Assembly: GCF_052050035.1 (NCBI RefSeq) | Contig: NZ_CP189882.1 | Span: 5,084,001 to 5,148,000, forward strand | Source: Symbiopectobacterium purcellii_A | GTDB taxonomy: Bacteria; Pseudomonadota; Gammaproteobacteria; Enterobacterales; Enterobacteriaceae | Length of the DNA stretch: 64,000 nt | Reading direction: 5' to 3' | Part shown: positions 14,143 through 22,639 of the stretch, piece by piece | Layout: the number at the start of each line of letters is the position of its first letter | Numbering within the stretch: the first letter of the stretch is position 1 | The notes under the pieces: model-generated | What the model was told of the DNA's origin: nothing | What the model saw: only the letters and a program-made list of their open reading frames with translations | Database searches by the model: none | Made by a program: the position numbers and the translations under genes

Positions 14143-16284
14143 ATGCCAATTTTTATCTTGTTGTACACGCCCAAAAAAGGGGCGCAGAAAAACGGCGCTG
14201 TGCCGCTGGCCATTGCGCTGGAAGCCAAAAATAAAAAGCTGGCTGAAATGGCCGCCACTATGAAACTGGAAGAAGAGTTTCCCGGTGCCAGCGATAACTT
14301 TTTCAAACCTGAAATTACCGAGGATGCTGTGGGTTCGCCCCGCCCGCCCGTTGGTGTGTTTGATGAGAAATTTCCGCAAGAAAACGATCTGGTGGGTGGC
14401 TTCTGGCATCGTAAAGAAGCGCAGACGCAAACCAACCCTACTGACCTCGTTGATTTCTCAACGCTGGCATTAAACGAAAAAGCCGCTGCGCTGGTTCTCT
14501 ATGGGCAACATGAAATTAACGAACACGAACACTCAATGATTTGTGATTTCCTTGCCGACGACGATCAGGATCCTGATTCAACCACCATCATTGATGCTAT
14601 GTCACAAAATCAGGCGCTGGCGCAGATGTACCCGCAATCATTGCTAGAACTGGTACAGGCCATCCACAAACAATTCCCCGCGCCGTCAGAATCCCCGCTG
14701 CGCGTCATTAAGTTCGTGAATGATTGGGTCAGCAAGCCATCCAATCGCCCACAACAAACTGCCGTTAATAACGCTCCGGCCGCCAATGACTCGCCGTCAG
14801 AAATCGCAGGTTTAGACCATGATCGCCCCTATCCACACACTTACCGCACCTTGAGCCGTGAGGTTGCTATTGCGCTGGCAAATGATATTGACGATCCGTG
14901 GTCTGTCAGCAAGGAGCAAACTGACAAGGGCGATAAACTGATTCAGGCTGATGATGAAGCCTATAAGCGCTGGTCGACCCAATTAAGCATTGTCGAAAAA
15001 GTGCTGACCATTCCGCGCCCGGTTATTTTCGCCCTGATCGCGGAAGCTAAAAAGCACCCTTCCCTTGCTACCGATCCAAATGGCCGCAAGCGTTTTGTTG
15101 ATGAGTTTCTCACAGCATGGCGCACCACCCAGCCGGAACCAGAGACACCAGTACAGGAAGCCAATAGTGTGCAGGTCAGCAATCTGGGTGAAGGGCGTTT
15201 CTCCGTTGATGGTCTGGTCGGTTCTGCCCCCTCAAAGCAGGGAGAAAAAACGGAAGTGCGCGAAGCAGCTACGGCAGAGACTACAGCGCAGCAGGCAAAA
15301 GAAACCCTCGATAAAATGGGCTTTGGCGTATACGCCACCGAACCCGAAACGCCAGCACCAGCACCAGCACCAGCACCAGCACCAGCACCAGCACCAGCAC
15401 CAGCAGATGATTTTCAGTCCCGCGCCTCGGCTGTTGAATCAGAAATTGCAGATAAACCCGTTACCGAGCAAGAGAATCTCAGCATCTGGAAGCGCGTACA
15501 GCGTACCGATCCACGCTACACCAAACCGCTGACGGGTACCGGTTTTGAAGGTACCAGCATCAACAGCGAATACATGATCATGCGGGCTACTGAAATCTTT
15601 GGCCCGGCAGGTAGCGGCTGGGGTTATCGCGTTCTGGAAGAGAAAATGATCCCCGGTGCGCCACTGAGTGAAACGCTGTATGACGACAACAAAAAATTCA
15701 TCGGCATAAAACTACTGCGTGATTCTGACGGCTCGCTTATCAGTGAGTTGAATCACTCGTTGAAAATCGCCTTTTGGTACCTCAACGAGGAAAGCGAGCG
15801 TTCAGAGATCGAAGCTTACGGTGCCACACCGTACATGTACAAAACCAAGCATGGGATTAAAACGGACTCGGAAGTCATCAAGAAAAGCCTCACTGACGCC
15901 ATCAAAAAGGCGCTCTCTTTGCTTGGTTTCAGTGCCGATGTATGGCTTGGCATGCATGACAACCCCGAGTATGTAGCCGAAAACGAGGTCGAGTTCAAAA
16001 TTAAGAACGCCAGCGATAAAGCCGAGGACACCGTGCGGCTGCGTACTGAACTAGATGAAAAATTAACCAAGAACGCGGCCACGCTGGAAGGCGCTGTCAG
16101 CGTCAACGAGGTTAATAAAATATTCGGCACCGTCGCCCGCGAACTGGAAGTACACCGCAAGAGTGCCGATGCCAAAGGCGATAACGAATATACCAAATAC
16201 CTGGCCGGGCGTTTGCGTCGCCTGAACCAGATTAAAGACGAGCGCATTGCAGCGCTGAAAGCCAATGAAGGAGAAACAGCATGA
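14143..16284 (+). CDS. Two-part recombination protein: RecE-like N-terminus plus annealase-like C-terminal domain
   Basis: A 713-residue protein. The N-terminus (MPIFILLYTPKKGAQKNGAV) and the YRTLSREVAIALANDIDDPW block near 235 recall the non-catalytic N-terminal region of RecE. An Ala-Pro repeat linker lies at about 403-421. The C-terminal part, from SIWKRVQRTDPRYTKPLTG, matches the phage Rad52-like/Sak-type single-strand annealing proteins (GTSINSEYMIMRATEIFGP, ALSLLGFSADVWLGMHDNPE). The nuclease motifs of RecE are absent. It probably anneals DNA strands during phage recombination. The overlap with the Gp157 gene (4 bases) shows coupling. Confidence 0.6.
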   Translation: MPIFILLYTPKKGAQKNGAVPLAIALEAKNKKLAEMAATMKLEEEFPGASDNFFKPEITEDAVGSPRPPVGVFDEKFPQENDLVGGFWHRKEAQTQTNPTDLVDFSTLALNEKAAALVLYGQHEINEHEHSMICDFLADDDQDPDSTTIIDAMSQNQALAQMYPQSLLELVQAIHKQFPAPSESPLRVIKFVNDWVSKPSNRPQQTAVNNAPAANDSPSEIAGLDHDRPYPHTYRTLSREVAIALANDIDDPWSVSKEQTDKGDKLIQADDEAYKRWSTQLSIVEKVLTIPRPVIFALIAEAKKHPSLATDPNGRKRFVDEFLTAWRTTQPEPETPVQEANSVQVSNLGEGRFSVDGLVGSAPSKQGEKTEVREAATAETTAQQAKETLDKMGFGVYATEPETPAPAPAPAPAPAPAPAPADDFQSRASAVESEIADKPVTEQENLSIWKRVQRTDPRYTKPLTGTGFEGTSINSEYMIMRATEIFGPAGSGWGYRVLEEKMIPGAPLSETLYDDNKKFIGIKLLRDSDGSLISELNHSLKIAFWYLNEESERSEIEAYGATPYMYKTKHGIKTDSEVIKKSLTDAIKKALSLLGFSADVWLGMHDNPEYVAENEVEFKIKNASDKAEDTVRLRTELDEKLTKNAATLEGAVSVNEVNKIFGTVARELEVHRKSADAKGDNEYTKYLAGRLRRLNQIKDERIAALKANEGETA
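15351..15406 (+). repeat. GCACCA hexamer tandem repeat (Ala-Pro linker)
   Basis: About nine copies of CCAGCA/GCACCA encode an Ala-Pro linker inside the 713-residue protein. In-frame repeats of this kind can change length by slippage without breaking the gene. Confidence 0.85.
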
Positions 16285-16838
16285 CGACGACCGCTATTGC
16301 AATTGCTAACGATATGAGAAAACTCCAAGAACTCTTGGAGAGCTCTGACGATATTACGCCGGAAATGATAGCCGATACCATGGAAGGTAACGAAATGGCG
16401 CTGGGCGACAAACTGGATGCGGCTTACATCCATATTCGAAATCTCGAAGGGCAGGCAAAGACCTGTGACGAAGAGGCTAAGCGCCTGGCTGACCGCAAAA
16501 AATCGTTTGAAAAACACGCCAAATCCATCAAACAGTATGTTTTAAACTGTTTGATGGCATGTGGGCTGAATAGTCTGAAAACAACAACCAACACCTTTAC
16601 GGTACGAAAGGGTTTACCAAGTGTGATTGTTGATAATATTGACGCAATCCCTGGTGATTTTGTCGATACTATCGCCACAACCACCGCCAAGAAAAAAGAA
16701 ATTAAAGAAACTATTGAAGCAGCGGAAGCTGCTGCTGCCGAGATCATAGCCCGTGGAGAAATACCACCTGACGAACTGTTGAACCCTGTTCCCGGGGCGC
16801 ACATTGAAATCGGGGCGCAATCGCTACAAGTCCGTTAA
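16281..16838 (+). CDS. Gp157-family phage protein
   Basis: The 185 residues match the siphovirus Gp157 family. There is a helical N-terminus (DKLDAAYIHIRNLEGQAKTC), a coiled middle (EEAKRLADRKKSFEKHAKSI) and TTTNTFTVRKGLPSVIVDN near 105. The family is linked to phage recombination modules and has been connected with resistance to superinfection. Its position next to an annealase-like gene fits. The start overlaps the preceding stop (ATGA). Confidence 0.85.
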   Translation: MTTTAIAIANDMRKLQELLESSDDITPEMIADTMEGNEMALGDKLDAAYIHIRNLEGQAKTCDEEAKRLADRKKSFEKHAKSIKQYVLNCLMACGLNSLKTTTNTFTVRKGLPSVIVDNIDAIPGDFVDTIATTTAKKKEIKETIEAAEAAAAEIIARGEIPPDELLNPVPGAHIEIGAQSLQVR

Positions 16839-16841
16839 CTC

Positions 16842-16853
16842 GAGGCAAGACCA
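16842..16853 (+). promoter_or_regulatory. GAGGCAAGACCA leader (exact) before CsrA-like gene
   Basis: Directly abuts the ATG at 16854. Confidence 0.72.
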
Positions 16854-17033
16854 ATGCTACGAATCTTTGTCCAACGTGGCGATAAGATACACTTTAAATT
16901 TCCTGACGGGTCAGACGCAATGATCGGGATACCGAATAGGGGTTATTTAGAGTTCTACTTTCCCCGTGAAGTGAAAATCACGCGCGAAAAAAGGAAGTCC
17001 ACCGAGTTGATTATTAATAATCAGAAATCATAA
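16854..17033 (+). CDS. CsrA-like mini-protein (59 aa)
   Basis: This short frame opens MLRIFVQRGDKIHFKF and ends with YFPREVKITREKRKS. Length, the ML start, the early beta-strand plus Gly, and the terminal REVxxxREK segment resemble CsrA/RsmA (ML-strand; KEVSVHREE in E. coli). The arginine that contacts RNA in CsrA is kept. If the resemblance is real it would bind GGA-containing RNA near ribosome sites, and it is itself expressed behind the recurring leader. Similarity is weak in the middle, so it could be an unrelated small phage protein. Confidence 0.45.
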   Translation: MLRIFVQRGDKIHFKFPDGSDAMIGIPNRGYLEFYFPREVKITREKRKSTELIINNQKS

Positions 17034-17072
17034 CCCCACCCAAATAACATGGTGGCCTTTACGGAGGTCACC

Positions 17073-17279
17073 ATGCAGCGATGGAAACCGGGCGAATGCC
17101 TGTTATCAGTATTTGACATTAAGATCGGACGGCTTGCCGCCAGTGTGAGAAAGAAAACCCTCACGCAGCAGGAAATAGACCAGGCCTGCGCGCTTGCCGA
17201 CTCCATTATTAACAACCTGAGGCAAGACCATGAGCGACCTATTAAGCGACGACGAATTAATAGAACTGACGGGCTATAA
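17073..17279 (+). CDS. Small phage protein before excisionase (68 aa)
   Basis: The start is the ATG at 17073 (MQRWKPGECLLSVFDIKIGR), because GGAGG lies 5 bases upstream. The earlier ATG at 17049 has no such site. The middle is helical (TLTQQEIDQACALADSIINN). No known family. Its 3' end overlaps the DUF4224 gene by 50 bases, and the leader motif for that gene lies within this reading frame. Confidence 0.5.
   Translation: MQRWKPGECLLSVFDIKIGRLAASVRKKTLTQQEIDQACALADSIINNLRQDHERPIKRRRINRTDGL
17219..17230 (+). promoter_or_regulatory. GAGGCAAGACCA leader (exact) before excisionase-like gene
   Basis: The last A is the A of the ATG at 17230, and the motif lies inside the upstream coding frame. Confidence 0.7.
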
Positions 17280-17448
17280 GTACCCGTCCAAACAATGCGA
17301 GGCATTGGCAAGAGCGGGGGTCTCATTTGTTGTGCGGCGTGATGGCAGACCTCGCGTTACTTGGTCTCACGTTAACACAGTGTTGAACGGCTCCACCACC
17401 AGCACACCAATAAGCGAAGAAGAACAGCCCAATTTCGAAGGTATTTAA
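17230..17448 (+). CDS. DUF4224 excisionase-like protein
   Basis: The 72 residues carry the DUF4224 signature: LSDDELIELTGYKYPSKQCE followed by FVVRRDGRPRVTW. This winged-helix family is regularly paired with a tyrosine integrase and probably acts as its directionality factor. The stop overlaps the integrase ATG by 1 base. A second member of the same family, similarly paired, is present at 58322-58555. Confidence 0.75.
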   Translation: MSDLLSDDELIELTGYKYPSKQCEALARAGVSFVVRRDGRPRVTWSHVNTVLNGSTTSTPISEEEQPNFEGI

Positions 17449-18464
17449 TGGGACGGAAACGCATAAACCCTGATGATAACAAACTGCCGCCAAGGGTAAG
17501 GAAAAATCATTACAGTTATATTTTTAAACCAGTAGGAACAAAAGAAACCATTACTCTCGGCAAAATACGGGATATGTCGATCGCTCAGGTGTGGGAGAAA
17601 TACGAGAAATTAATAAACTCACAGCGCGACATTGTGACATTTCAGCGCCTGTGGGAAATGTTTCTGAATAGCGAGTATTACAAAGATCTGGCCCCAAGAA
17701 CTCAGTCCGATTACCTCAAGCACCAGAAAAAACTATTTCACGTATTTGCCAAGATGAAGGCCGACAGTATTAAGCCTGAGCATGTGCGCCGATTTATGGA
17801 TTTGCGAGGGAAAAGCTCACGGACGCAAGCCAACCAGGAGCGCAGCAGCATGTCTCGCGTTTTTAAATGGGGCTATGAACGTGGCTATGCTCGAGGCAAC
17901 CCATGCGCCGGCGTGTCAAAATTTACGGTGAAAGCGCGTGATGTTTACATCACTGATGCTGAATATCTGGCGATTTACCAGGAAGCCACACCAGCACTTC
18001 AATGTGCCATGGAGATCGCTTATCTCTGTGCGGCAAGAATCGGAGATGTGCAAGATCTGGAATGGCGGCAAGAAACTGATTTGGGTTTGTTCGTTCAACA
18101 AGGTAAAACGGGCGTTAAACAGATCAAGGAATATACCGAAAGGCTTCGCACGGTGCTCGACCATGCCCGTTCGTTGGGTGGACGGCGTTACATCATCGCC
18201 AACAAATTCGGTGATAAATACAGCCATAAGGGGCTGAACACGCTATGGGTTAACGCACGCCGGGAAGCTGGTAAAAAACTTGGTTATGAGTTGATCTGCC
18301 ACTTCCACGATTTGAAAGCCAAGGGGATCTCGGACTACGAGGGCAGCAGCCGAGATAAACAGGTTTTTAGTGGACACAAAACCGAAATGCAGGTGATCAC
18401 CTATGACCGCAAGACCAAAATCAGCCCGACGCTTGATTTACCGCTAATCAATAAAAGTGAATAA
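17448..18464 (+). CDS. Tyrosine recombinase integrase of prophage 1
   Basis: The 338-residue integrase has a basic N-terminal arm-binding segment and a core-binding SAM-like domain (about 65-155). The catalytic domain has Arg in YLCAARIGDV, FHDLKAKG (HxxK where many family members have HxxR), GHK and the nucleophile in VITYDRK. It ends about 100 bases from the 3' end of tRNA-Ser(UGA), the normal geometry for integration into a tRNA gene. The frame is intact. Confidence 0.88.
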   Translation: MGRKRINPDDNKLPPRVRKNHYSYIFKPVGTKETITLGKIRDMSIAQVWEKYEKLINSQRDIVTFQRLWEMFLNSEYYKDLAPRTQSDYLKHQKKLFHVFAKMKADSIKPEHVRRFMDLRGKSSRTQANQERSSMSRVFKWGYERGYARGNPCAGVSKFTVKARDVYITDAEYLAIYQEATPALQCAMEIAYLCAARIGDVQDLEWRQETDLGLFVQQGKTGVKQIKEYTERLRTVLDHARSLGGRRYIIANKFGDKYSHKGLNTLWVNARREAGKKLGYELICHFHDLKAKGISDYEGSSRDKQVFSGHKTEMQVITYDRKTKISPTLDLPLINKSE

Positions 18465-18566
18465 TCATGCAGTTAAGGGAAATGGATATACCAACAAAAT
18501 ATACCAAGTGAATACCAACAGGGAGAAAAGCAAGATGGGAAACTACAGATAAGTGCTTGAAAAAAG

Positions 18567-18654
18567 TGGCGGAGGAGGTGAGATTCGAACTCACGGAGCT
18601 GTTACACTCGGCGGTTTTCAAGACCGCTGCCTTAAACCACTCGGCCACCCCTCC
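18567..18654 (-). tRNA. serT: tRNA-Ser (anticodon UGA), likely attachment site
   Basis: The minus strand reads GGAGGGGTGGCCGAGTGGTT and ends in CTCCGCCA. The anticodon loop CTTGAAA carries UGA, and the long variable arm and 3' CCA are encoded. In E. coli serT lies next to yccA, as here. The prophage integrase faces its 3' end, so that end is the probable att core. Confidence 0.93.
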
Positions 18655-18882
18655 ACAACGAAGCGAACTATAAACACAGCCTGCGAGGTTGTAAAGCATG
18701 ATAATGCTCAACTGCGCTAAAAATAACCTATTTAGCGTTAACTGGATGTAATATCATCATAATGCTTATAAAATTAGCACCTCACAGCGTAAAGAAGGGT
18801 AAAACGGCTTTAATAACCCTGTGCAACTATTTATGCTGATATCCTGAGCCATAATAATCAGTTAACAGAGAGAGTCGCTGCC

Positions 18883-19542
18883 ATGGATCGTATTGTTGTC
18901 TCTTCCAGACAGGAAAGCTCACTGCTCAGCACGCACAAGGTGCTGTGTAACACGTATTTCCTTTTATCGCTTACGCTGGGTTTTTCCGCACTTACCGCAA
19001 CCGCCAGCACCGTGCTAAACCTCCCCGCGCCGGGCTTGTTGTTGATGCTGATAGGGTTTTACGGGCTGATGTTCTTGACCCACAAACTCGCTAACAGTCC
19101 AGCAGGTATTCTGGCAGCATTTGCGCTCACCGGATTTATGGGATACACGCTGGGCCCAATCCTGAGCTCATTGATTGCCTCCGGTGCCTCTGACATTATC
19201 ATGCTTGCATTGGGCGGCACGGCGTTGGTCTTTTTCTGCTGCTCTGCCTATGTTCTGACAACGCGTAAGGACATGTCATTCCTGTCCGGAATGATGATGG
19301 CGGGATTTGTTGTTCTGATCGTCGGGGTGATTGCCAATCTGTTCCTGCAACTCCCTGCGTTGCATCTTGCGTTGAGCGGCTTGTTTATTCTGTTCTCGGC
19401 AGGTGCCATTCTCTGGGAAACCAGCAACATCATTCACGGTGGTGAAACGAATTATATTCGCGCCACGGTGAGCCTGTACGTTTCCATTTATAACCTGTTC
19501 GTAAGCTTGTTGAGCATTTTGGGTATCATGCGCAACAACTAA
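18883..19542 (+). CDS. yccA: Inner-membrane BI-1/YccA family, FtsH modulator
   Basis: The 219-residue protein begins MDRIVVSSRQESSLLSTHKV and has seven hydrophobic spans, ending in the conserved TVSLYVSIYNLFVSLLSILG segment. YccA binds and modulates the FtsH protease in the inner membrane. It lies between serT and tusE as in E. coli. The frame is full length with no sign of decay. Confidence 0.93.
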   Translation: MDRIVVSSRQESSLLSTHKVLCNTYFLLSLTLGFSALTATASTVLNLPAPGLLLMLIGFYGLMFLTHKLANSPAGILAAFALTGFMGYTLGPILSSLIASGASDIIMLALGGTALVFFCCSAYVLTTRKDMSFLSGMMMAGFVVLIVGVIANLFLQLPALHLALSGLFILFSAGAILWETSNIIHGGETNYIRATVSLYVSIYNLFVSLLSILGIMRNN

Positions 19543-19583
19543 CCGAATAGAGGCTTTTGCCTTTGTCGTTCTACTGATGTAAC

Positions 19584-19612
19584 AGGCCTGAGTTTGCGCT
19601 CAGGCCTTTTTA
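19584..19612 (+). terminator. Intrinsic terminator after yccA
   Basis: The arms AGGCCTGAG and CTCAGGCCT form the stem, followed by TTTTATT. Confidence 0.85.
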
Positions 19613-19686
19613 TTCCCCCGCCTACCCCATTCTTCCGGCTGAATTTCTTTGCTACACTTCGCTTAAAACAAGGGTTACGAGGCATT

Positions 19687-20016
19687 ATGTTAGAGTTCGA
19701 AGGGCGTTTTATAGAAACGGATGCACAAGGATACTTGCTTAACAGCGCTGATTGGCACGAATCTCTCGCACCGATGCTGGCAAAGCAGGAAGATATCACG
19801 TTAACGGACGCGCATTGGGAAGTAGTGCGTTTTGTTCGCCACTTCTATCTGGAGTTCAATACTTCACCGGCAATTCGCATGCTGGTAAAAGCAATGGCAC
19901 AAAAGTACGGTAAAGAAAAAGGTAATAGCCGCTACCTGTATCGGCTCTTCCCGAAAGGCCCGGCCAAACAGGCCACCAAAATTGCAGGACTACCTAAACC
20001 GGTAAAGTGTATCTGA
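19687..20016 (+). CDS. tusE: Sulfur carrier protein TusE (DsrC family)
   Basis: The start is the ATG at 19687 (MLEFEGRFIETDAQGYLLNS). The 109 residues end in KIAGLPKPVKCI. The penultimate cysteine is the residue that accepts sulfur from TusBCD and passes it to MnmA for 2-thiouridine in tRNA. The gene is convergent with acyP and intact. Confidence 0.93.
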   Translation: MLEFEGRFIETDAQGYLLNSADWHESLAPMLAKQEDITLTDAHWEVVRFVRHFYLEFNTSPAIRMLVKAMAQKYGKEKGNSRYLYRLFPKGPAKQATKIAGLPKPVKCI

Positions 20017-20023
20017 TGCTCGG

Positions 20024-20302
20024 CTAATAGCGGATTGAAAAACCAGTGTAATCCATCATCGCCCAGGGTTCGGTAAGAACACGCTCAACATGAGCGCTGC
20101 GCGGCCCACCTGCTTTTAACCAAGCGATAAGTTGCTCAACCTGCTGCGGCTCACCACAGGCTACCACTTCCACACTGCCATCCTCACAATTTCTGGCATA
20201 CCCTTTTATACCCAGTTGTCGCGCCTGTTGTTGAGTGTGATAACGAAAACCAACACCTTGCACCACACCGTACACATAGGCTGTCACACCGTGTTCTGCC
20301 AT
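20024..20302 (-). CDS. acyP: Acylphosphatase
   Basis: The 92 residues include the signature VYGVVQGVGFRYHTQ with the phosphate-binding Arg and, later, GYARNCEDGSVEV with the catalytic Asn. The enzyme hydrolyses acyl phosphates in the cytoplasm. In E. coli rlmI lies on its other side, before hspQ. Here only an IS630 copy and short spacers separate acyP from hspQ. Confidence 0.93.
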   Translation of the reverse strand: MAEHGVTAYVYGVVQGVGFRYHTQQQARQLGIKGYARNCEDGSVEVVACGEPQQVEQLIAWLKAGGPRSAHVERVLTEPWAMMDYTGFSIRY

Positions 20303-20394
20303 CTAAACGCCTCCTCAATCATCAATGGGCAGGCACCTTTATTTCCTGCACAGCAACGCAATATGCATCATATAGCCAAGCGACTTAATTTTGA

Positions 20395-20870
20395 TTACAC
20401 CATATGGACTGAGAACAAACTCTCTGTATCGCAACCCATCTCTCTTTTTTTGCTTTTTGCTTGTGCCCATTTATGCTCAATTGGGTTAAGATCTGGCGAA
20501 TATGTAGGCAAATACTCCACCATATACCCTGCATCGATGATGACTTGTTGAATATTATGTTTTTTGTGAAAAGTGGCATTGTCCATCATGATTACACTGT
20601 TTTTAGGGAGTACTGGGATAAGGACTTGTGTGACCCAGGCATAGAAAACATCGCTGTTAATATTGATATCAAATAATCCGATAGCAAACAGCGTTGTGCC
20701 TAATAAAGCGCCGATAACATTTGTTCTTCCCCTAGCTCCCCAGTTCTTCAGGCCAAAACACCGTTGACCTTTTGGGGAATAGCCGTGAGTCCGTGGGGTA
20801 TCGTGTGAAAAACCACTTTCATCAATAAAAACAATAGGTTTACCTTCTTTTTCATACTGTTGTTTTTTTT
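20395..20870 (-). CDS. IS630 transposase, DDE part (second frame)
   Basis: This frame carries IVFIDESGFSHDAPRTHGYS, NSVIMMDNATFHKKHNIQQ and LPTYSPDLNPIEHKWAQAK, the three acidic boxes of the IS630 catalytic core. It has no start of its own and continues the N-terminal frame only after a +1 (or -2) shift. Confidence 0.8.
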
Positions 20871-21217
20871 GTTGAAATCCCTGCCGGGCGTTTTCGTCGG
20901 CTTTCGGATGACGTAGAGTTTTTTTTATAGGTCAATCCCAGCTTTTTAAGCGCTTGCCAAATGGCCTTCTGACAAACGCCAAAACGCTCTGCACGTTCTT
21001 TTTGGTAAGCATCTGGATATTGTTCAACATCTTTTATCAACTCGGATTTATCGATCTTTCGCTGACGCGTGGTCGATGCTTTTGACTCTATTTGATTAAT
21101 CCAACGCGATACAGAGGCAGGGCCAATCCGAAATTGCTTCGCTGTTTCTCGGATACTCAACCCTTCGTTTTTCCGTGTAGATATCACTTTACGTCTAAAA
21201 TCAATTGAATAGCTCAT
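20852..21217 (-). CDS. IS630 transposase, DNA-binding part (first frame)
   Basis: The 121 residues start MSYSIDFRRKVISTRKNEGL. They contain the N-terminal helix-turn-helix (LSIRETAKQFRIGPASVSRW) and a second one (ERFGVCQKAIWQALKKLG). The frame ends STKKTTV just after the A run shared with the DDE frame. Confidence 0.8.
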   Translation of the reverse strand: MSYSIDFRRKVISTRKNEGLSIRETAKQFRIGPASVSRWINQIESKASTTRQRKIDKSELIKDVEQYPDAYQKERAERFGVCQKAIWQALKKLGLTYKKNSTSSESRRKRPAGISTKKTTV

Positions 21218-21385
21218 TTAAATAATGTAATCAAAATTAAGTCGTTTAGCTATACTATTAACAGTAAAATAATCTTAATCCGGTAGCAAATACGCGACGT
21301 TACCTTTCTACCTGCGGCTTGAAATCTGGGCATTCGCGCCCATATAGAAGTAAGGTTACAGAGTCAGATTATCTCAGGAGGCATT

Positions 21386-21712
21386 ATGATTATCTGTAAA
21401 TTCGGTATTGGAGAACAGATTCGTCATAAACTGCTGTGGTACCCTGGTGTCGTGATTGATATCGATCCTGAATACTCGCTGGTAAGCCCGGCGTGGGAGG
21501 AGCTGGATGCCCATGATACGCTGCGCTCTGCGCCTTGGTATCATGTTGTGATGGAAGATGAACAAGGGCAAACCATTCATACTTATCTGGCGGAAGCACA
21601 GTTGATGCAAGAGGCTCCCGATGATGACAGGCACCCTTCGCTGAATGAGCTTGCTAAAGAGATCTGCACTGGTCAAGTAAATCAGGACACTTTTTTCTCA
21701 GCCATTTGTTCA
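21386..21712 (+). CDS. hspQ: HspQ with IS-encoded C-terminus
   Basis: Starts at the ATG at 21386 behind AGGAGG. Residues 1-95 follow HspQ (CKFGIGEQIRHKLLWYPGVV, PWYHVVMEDEQG, HTYLAEAQL). HspQ binds DNA replication-initiation regulators and acts as a Lon specificity factor. After EICT the native tail is interrupted by an IS3-family element and replaced by GQVNQDTFFSAICS. The lost tail, TIKQRAPRLQH plus stop, is still readable at 22967-23002 behind the element. Whether the altered protein works is unknown. Confidence 0.85.
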
Positions 21713-22639
21713 TAACGCACCGGAGACAGATCCCCGTTAGCGGCATGATGCCTGTCTAGGTTGTATAGCCAAGCGACATTATTTTGATAACAGCCAGCTA
21801 TGCTTCTTTGCCGCATATCAGGGCATAGGATGTAATCATTTTTAAGTCGGTTGGCTATAGTAGCGGATATACGTCGCCACATCATGCTCCATGTAAGCCC
21901 GTGTTGGCTGGGGTACCAGCAGCAACCATTCATGTTTCAGACTGCCCCAGAAGCGCTCCATCACCGCATTATCCCAGCAGGCACCCACGTCTCCCATACT
22001 GCTCCTCAGCCTGTAGCTGCTCAGCAGCGCCTGAAAGCGTTGTCCCGTGTACTGCGCCCCCCTGTCCGTATGCACCACCAGGCCCGGCGGGGGAGTTCGC
22101 AGGTTATATGCCTTCATCAGGGCCCCGCAGACCAGCGATGAGGTCATCCGTCTGTCCACCTGCCAGCCCACTATCTGCCGGGAGTACAAATCCATAATAG
22201 CCGCCAGATACAGCAAGCCTTCACCGGTCTTCAGATACGCGATGTCACTCGCCCACACCTGATTTGGCCCCGGCGGGTTAAAATTCTGGTTCAGCAGGTT
22301 TGGGGCCACCTCTGCACCCGGGCGGGGTTTTGTCGTGACCTTATAAGTCCGGCGCTGTCGGCAGACCAGCCCCTCTTCCTGCATGATTTTCCTCACCCGC
22401 CAGCGGCTGATTATGATGCCTTCTCCACGAAGCCTTTTGACCAGCGTCCGGCTTCCTGCTCCCTGTCTGCTGGCGGCGAACAGCGCCTTTAACCTGATCC
22501 GGACCTCCACGTCTTTTTGCAGCGGTTCGGCGGGCTTTTTTCGCCATGCATACCAGGCAGAGGCCGTCACACGCATGACCCGACAGAGTGTACGAACGCT
22601 GAAGTCAGTGGCATTGTCGAGAATGAACCGGTATCTCAC
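21682..22639 (-). pseudogene. IS3 OrfB transposase (rve), interrupted
   Basis: The frame from 22639 holds VWASDIAYLKTGEGLLYLAA, VHTDRGAQYTGQRF and GACWDNAVMERFWGSLKHEW, the DDE residues of an rve-type catalytic domain. M92 breaks it after TYIRYY, and the native tail NLDRHHAANGDLSPVRYEQM continues at 21700 on the far side. Confidence 0.85.
21766..21857 (-). repeat. M92 repeat, copy 1 (in IS3 copy A)
   Basis: It interrupts OrfB about 40 codons before its end and is flanked by TA on both sides. Confidence 0.9.

Larger units (their letters stand above)
20373..21252 (-). mobile_element. IS630-family element, copy A (880 bp)
   Basis: The ends read TAGCCAAGCGACTTAATTTT and, at the other side, the complement of TAGCTAAACGACTTAATTTT. 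Each is flanked by TA, the duplication expected for IS630/Tc1-mariner. The transposase is split in two frames at a run of eight A near 20866. It occupies the space where rlmI would be expected. Confidence 0.9.

Noticed and set aside
15351..15406. Tandem hexamers as a CRISPR or regulatory array
   Set aside because: They are in frame, without spacers, and encode an Ala-Pro linker.
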